In this document: one piece after another, positions 4,866 through 7,420 of the stretch
Layout: the number at the start of each line of letters is the position of its first letter
Numbering within the stretch: position 1 is the first letter of the stretch
Source of the DNA: an uncultured Clostridia bacterium
GTDB lineage: Bacteria > Bacillota > Clostridia > Oscillospirales > CAG-382
Direction of reading: 5' to 3'
Length of the DNA: 7,420 nt
Assembly: GCA_905235695.1 (NCBI GenBank)
Contig: CAJOMW010000043.1
Location: forward strand, 1 to 7,420
The notes under the pieces: model-generated
The model's input: the letters and a program-made list of their open reading frames with translations, nothing else
What the model was told of the DNA's origin: nothing
Databases searched by the model: none
Position numbers and translations under genes: made by a program

Positions 4866-7118
4866 TCAGGAAAATCCTCTTGTAACGTCTATAACGTCCC
4901 GCAGTTTTTTCAGCTTCTCGACTATGCTGTTTACGTGAGACGTGTTGCGGCAGGTTATGGTGAGATTTATTATAATTCCGCCGCCGGAGGTCTCCTTTGA
5001 GTTTATTGAGTGAACGGGAACCCTCATATCGGCAAACAGAGCGGAAATATCCGCAAAAATCGTCATCGAGTTGTTTGCGTATATCCGCAGTATCGCCTCA
5101 AAAGAGCCGGACGTGTTGTCGCCCTGCTCGAGGGAAACTCTCGACCATCTGACGGTTACCCATCTGTCCTTTTCGTCGTCTTTTTTGAGTCCGGCGACTG
5201 CGTTTGGGCAGTCATATTTGTGTACCGAGACGCCAAAGCCTCGTGTGACAAATCCGATTATGCTGTCTCCGGGAAGCGGATTACAGCATTTTGCAAAGCG
5301 CACCTGGCAGTTGTCTATGCTGTCGACTACGACGCTCTGCATGGCTCCGCTCGCCTTTTGCTTTTCGCGTCTAAGCTCGGACTGCGGATCGCTGTCGGTG
5401 GTGACAACGGCGTCTATCGGCTTTGCGTTCCTGTCCTCTTCATCCCGGACTACCCTGTCAAACTCGTCCCTTAGCCTTCCGGATATCTTTGAGACGGACA
5501 TTCCGCCGTAGCCTATGTTGTTGTAGAGGTCGTCAACGTCGTTGAAGCCCGAGCGCTTTGCCACGTTTTCTATTATCTCGTTCTTTTGCTCTTCCGTGTA
5601 CGCCTTTCCGTAATGCTTCAGCTCGCGCTCAATCTCATTCTTTCCTTCGATTATGTTCTCGTCGCGCTTTTCCTTTTTGAACCACTGGCGTATCTTATTC
5701 TTCGCCTCGCTGGTCTTGACTATCTTCAGCCAGTCGCGGCTCGGTCCCTTTGACGAGGCGGACGTGACGATCTCGCATATCTGACCGGTCTGCAAGACCG
5801 TATCTATCGGGACTATAACGCCGTTTACCTTTGCTCCGACCATTTTATTGCCTACCTGCGAATGAATGGAGTATGCAAAATCAATGGTATTTGAGCCGTA
5901 CGGCAGGCTTATGACGTCGCCCTTCGGGGTAAAGATAAAAGTCTCGTCCTCAAAGAGGTCTATCTTTAGCGGGCGGAGAAATTCGTCTGCGTCGCCGGCG
6001 TCGTTCTCATTTTCTATGAGCGTCTTTATCCACTTGAGCTTTTCGGAAATGTTCTCCTTGTCGGCGTCGCCGGACTTGTACTTCCAGTGTGCGGCTATTC
6101 CGTATTCCGCGACCTCCTGCATCTCCCAAGTCCTTATCTGCACCTCGAACGGTATTCCCTGCCTGCCGATAACGGTAGTGTGCAGAGAGCGGTACATATT
6201 GGGCTTCGGGGTTGAGATATAGTCCTTGAAGCGTCCCGGCATGAGGTTGTACATCTCATGGATAATGCCGAGGACCGTATAACATTCGAGCTCCGTATCG
6301 ACGATTATTCTTATGGCATAGAAATCATATATCTCGTCAAAGCTCTTGTTCTGATTGTACATCTTCTTGTAGATGCTGTATATGGATTTAACTCTGCCTT
6401 CTATGGCAAATTTTATGTTCATCTCTTTGAGCTTGCTGCTGACCTGCTCCTTCGCGTTGTCGAGAAAGTCCTTGCTCTCGCCGTAGCGGTGCTCTATATC
6501 TTTCCGCACCTCGTCGTAGCCTATCGGATCGAGATATTGCAGAGCGAGGTTTTCAAGCTCTGTCTTGATGCGCTGGATACCGAGCCTGTGAGCCAGCGGC
6601 GCATAGACGTGCATGGTCTCAAGGGCGATAGAGCGCTGACGGCTTTCGCTCTTTGCGCTGAGAGTGCGCATATTGTGCAGTCTGTCGGCAAGCTTTATGA
6701 ATATTACTCGTATGTCCTTGGACATTGCGAGGAACATTTTGCGGAGATTCTCTATGCTCTCCGTTTCCTTATTTTCAAAGTGGATATCGGTGAGCTTTGT
6801 CAGTCCGTCAACGAGGTCCGCAACCTCGGTGCCGAACTTTTTTGTGAGAATATCGAGATTTGTCTTGTCCTTGCAGTCCTCTATCGTGTCGTGAAGCAGA
6901 GCTGCGCATATAGAGTCCGTGTCCAGCTCGAGATCCGCCACAATATACGCCACTGCGAGCGGATGCGTTATATACGGCTCGCCGGATTTTCTGAATTGTC
7001 CCTCGTGCATATCGGCCGCATACTCGTACGCCGCCTTTATCTTCTCCATGTTGTAGGAGTGCTTTGACGAGAGCAGCTTTTGCTCGAGATCCTGATATGT
7101 AATAGTCTGGTTTTGCAT
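4866..7118 (-). CDS. rel: Bifunctional (p)ppGpp synthetase/hydrolase, long RelA/SpoT homologue (Rel)
   Basis: Cytosolic, ribosome-associated stringent-response enzyme of 750 residues (Bacillus Rel is about 734). It makes pppGpp/ppGpp from ATP and GTP/GDP and also degrades them. The HD hydrolase domain (about 25-180) keeps its metal ligands and key residues: R43, H52, HD at 76-77 in LLHDTIEDC, and D145 in LADRLHNMR. The synthetase domain (about 235-345) has GRVKSIYSIYKKM (241-253), YDFYAIR (264-270), MYRSLHTTVIG (308-318) and FEVQIRT (324-330). The RFKD motif (296-299) is the RxKD type of bifunctional enzymes rather than the ExDD of synthesis-only RelA. Then come TGS (about 388-452), a helical region, a zinc-finger-like domain with C611, C612, H633 and C637, and a C-terminal ACT domain (about 672-748). 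All catalytic residues appear intact, so both activities are predicted. The start has GAAGGAC (7128-7134), overlapping the stop of the preceding gene, which suggests translational coupling. Confidence 0.97.
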   Translation of the reverse strand: MQNQTITYQDLEQKLLSSKHSYNMEKIKAAYEYAADMHEGQFRKSGEPYITHPLAVAYIVADLELDTDSICAALLHDTIEDCKDKTNLDILTKKFGTEVADLVDGLTKLTDIHFENKETESIENLRKMFLAMSKDIRVIFIKLADRLHNMRTLSAKSESRQRSIALETMHVYAPLAHRLGIQRIKTELENLALQYLDPIGYDEVRKDIEHRYGESKDFLDNAKEQVSSKLKEMNIKFAIEGRVKSIYSIYKKMYNQNKSFDEIYDFYAIRIIVDTELECYTVLGIIHEMYNLMPGRFKDYISTPKPNMYRSLHTTVIGRQGIPFEVQIRTWEMQEVAEYGIAAHWKYKSGDADKENISEKLKWIKTLIENENDAGDADEFLRPLKIDLFEDETFIFTPKGDVISLPYGSNTIDFAYSIHSQVGNKMVGAKVNGVIVPIDTVLQTGQICEIVTSASSKGPSRDWLKIVKTSEAKNKIRQWFKKEKRDENIIEGKNEIERELKHYGKAYTEEQKNEIIENVAKRSGFNDVDDLYNNIGYGGMSVSKISGRLRDEFDRVVRDEEDRNAKPIDAVVTTDSDPQSELRREKQKASGAMQSVVVDSIDNCQVRFAKCCNPLPGDSIIGFVTRGFGVSVHKYDCPNAVAGLKKDDEKDRWVTVRWSRVSLEQGDNTSGSFEAILRIYANNSMTIFADISALFADMRVPVHSINSKETSGGGIIINLTITCRNTSHVNSIVEKLKKLRDVIDVTRGFS

Positions 7119-7127
7119 TATTTCACT

Positions 7128-7134
7128 GTCCTTC
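7128..7134 (-). promoter_or_regulatory. Ribosome binding site of rel, overlapping the upstream stop codon
   Basis: Minus strand reads TGAAGGAC: the TGA (7133-7135) ends the upstream gene and its last two bases run into AAGGA, ten bases before the rel ATG at 7116-7118. Ribosomes finishing the upstream frame would stop right on the rel initiation region. Confidence 0.65.
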
Positions 7135-7420
7135 AGGTGTTGCTCTTGATTTTTCTGAGAAGAGTCGAATTGTTGAGATCGACCTTTCCGGCGGACTTGA
7201 CGAGGCGGACTTCTACCGAATCGCAGTCTCTTCTGTCAAGCTTTATCAGGTTCATTTCTTCAAATACCTCAAGCGCTATATTCAGCATACACGGCGTGAT
7301 ATGATCCATAAACTCCGAATTTATCCTGCCTGCCGCATTCCATACGGATATGCGCTCGTATTTGTCGTAGGTCTTAATGGTATTTTTCAGATACAGGAAT
7401 ATGGTTCTGAAATTGTTGAG
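7133..7420 (-). CDS. recJ: Probable single-stranded-DNA exonuclease RecJ, C-terminal 95 residues (runs off right edge)
   Basis: The minus strand is open from the window edge at 7420 to TGA at 7133-7135 and gives 95 residues; the catalytic DHH/DHHA1 part is outside the window. The visible tail contains ALEVFEEMNLIKLDRR (49-64) and a final SAGKVDLNNSTLLRKIKS (76-93). The layout 'L-vFeElgLi...', a short beta region, then 'kvdLe-S-ll-kl', matches the poorly conserved C-terminal domain of clostridial RecJ proteins as I know them. The main support is position: recJ precedes apt and rel in many Bacillota. RecJ would act as a 5'-3' ssDNA exonuclease in recombination and repair. No catalytic motif can be checked here, so an unrelated protein is not excluded. 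The gene ends 14 bases before rel and shares sequence with the rel ribosome binding site. Confidence 0.62.
   Translation of the reverse strand, partial: LNNFRTIFLYLKNTIKTYDKYERISVWNAAGRINSEFMDHITPCMLNIALEVFEEMNLIKLDRRDCDSVEVRLVKSAGKVDLNNSTLLRKIKSNT

Noticed and set aside
6258..7067. 269-codon plus-strand ORF
   Set aside because: Long, but antisense to the strongly conserved HD and synthetase domains of rel, with no recognisable domain; it is the complementary-strand shadow of biased codon use.
4866..7118. Synthesis-only RelA
   Set aside because: The HD residues (H52, H76, D77, D145) are intact and the synthetase carries RFKD, the RxKD type of bifunctional Rel enzymes.
7119..7420. Riboswitch or leader RNA ahead of rel
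   Set aside because: This stretch is a continuous reading frame (probable recJ tail) up to 14 bases before the rel start, leaving no space for a leader.

Overview
The window looks like a chromosomal segment of a Clostridia-type member of the Bacillota, probably an uncultured gut or rumen lineage related to Oscillospiraceae/Ruminococcaceae. The reasons are gene content (long bifunctional Rel, HemZ-type radical SAM protein, SpoVB/MurJ-like flippase next to a MazG protein), Shine-Dalgarno sites of the AAGGA type, and GC-rich palindromic intergenic repeats of a style I associate with gut Clostridia. The taxonomic call is inference; there is no rRNA or other direct marker.

Right to left, six genes on the minus strand form one tightly packed run with gaps of 14 to 30 bases, so probably one operon or an overlapping set of transcripts: the 3' end of a probable recJ (7133-7420), bifunctional (p)ppGpp synthetase/hydrolase rel (4866-7118), D-aminoacyl-tRNA deacylase dtd (4371-4835), hemZ-like radical SAM protein (2885-4351), SpoVB/MurJ-family flippase (1200-2864) and a MazG-family NTP pyrophosphohydrolase (475-1176). 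The promoter must lie beyond the right edge. The set resembles two clusters known separately in Bacillota, recJ-(apt)-rel-dtd-hemZ and yabM-yabN, joined end to end. Rel, Dtd and MazG all concern nucleotide signalling or translation and nucleotide quality control; HemZ and the flippase are apparently unrelated passengers.

The left 474 bases are different. A 289-base gap (186-474) holds two copies of a structured repeat. The first (200-353) looks complete, with imperfect terminal inverted repeats; the second (362-474) lacks its left end, has a shortened right end and touches the mazG stop codon. Both are built of short perfect hairpins with three-base loops; where the copies differ, the differences fall largely in loops.

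Left of the repeats is the 5' part of an AT-rich gene (1-185, minus strand) encoding a DUF559-type endonuclease-like protein, whose ribosome binding site sits directly against the repeat terminus. The repeat plus DUF559 pair is the only part of the window that could hint at an undescribed system; everything to its right is recognisable housekeeping.
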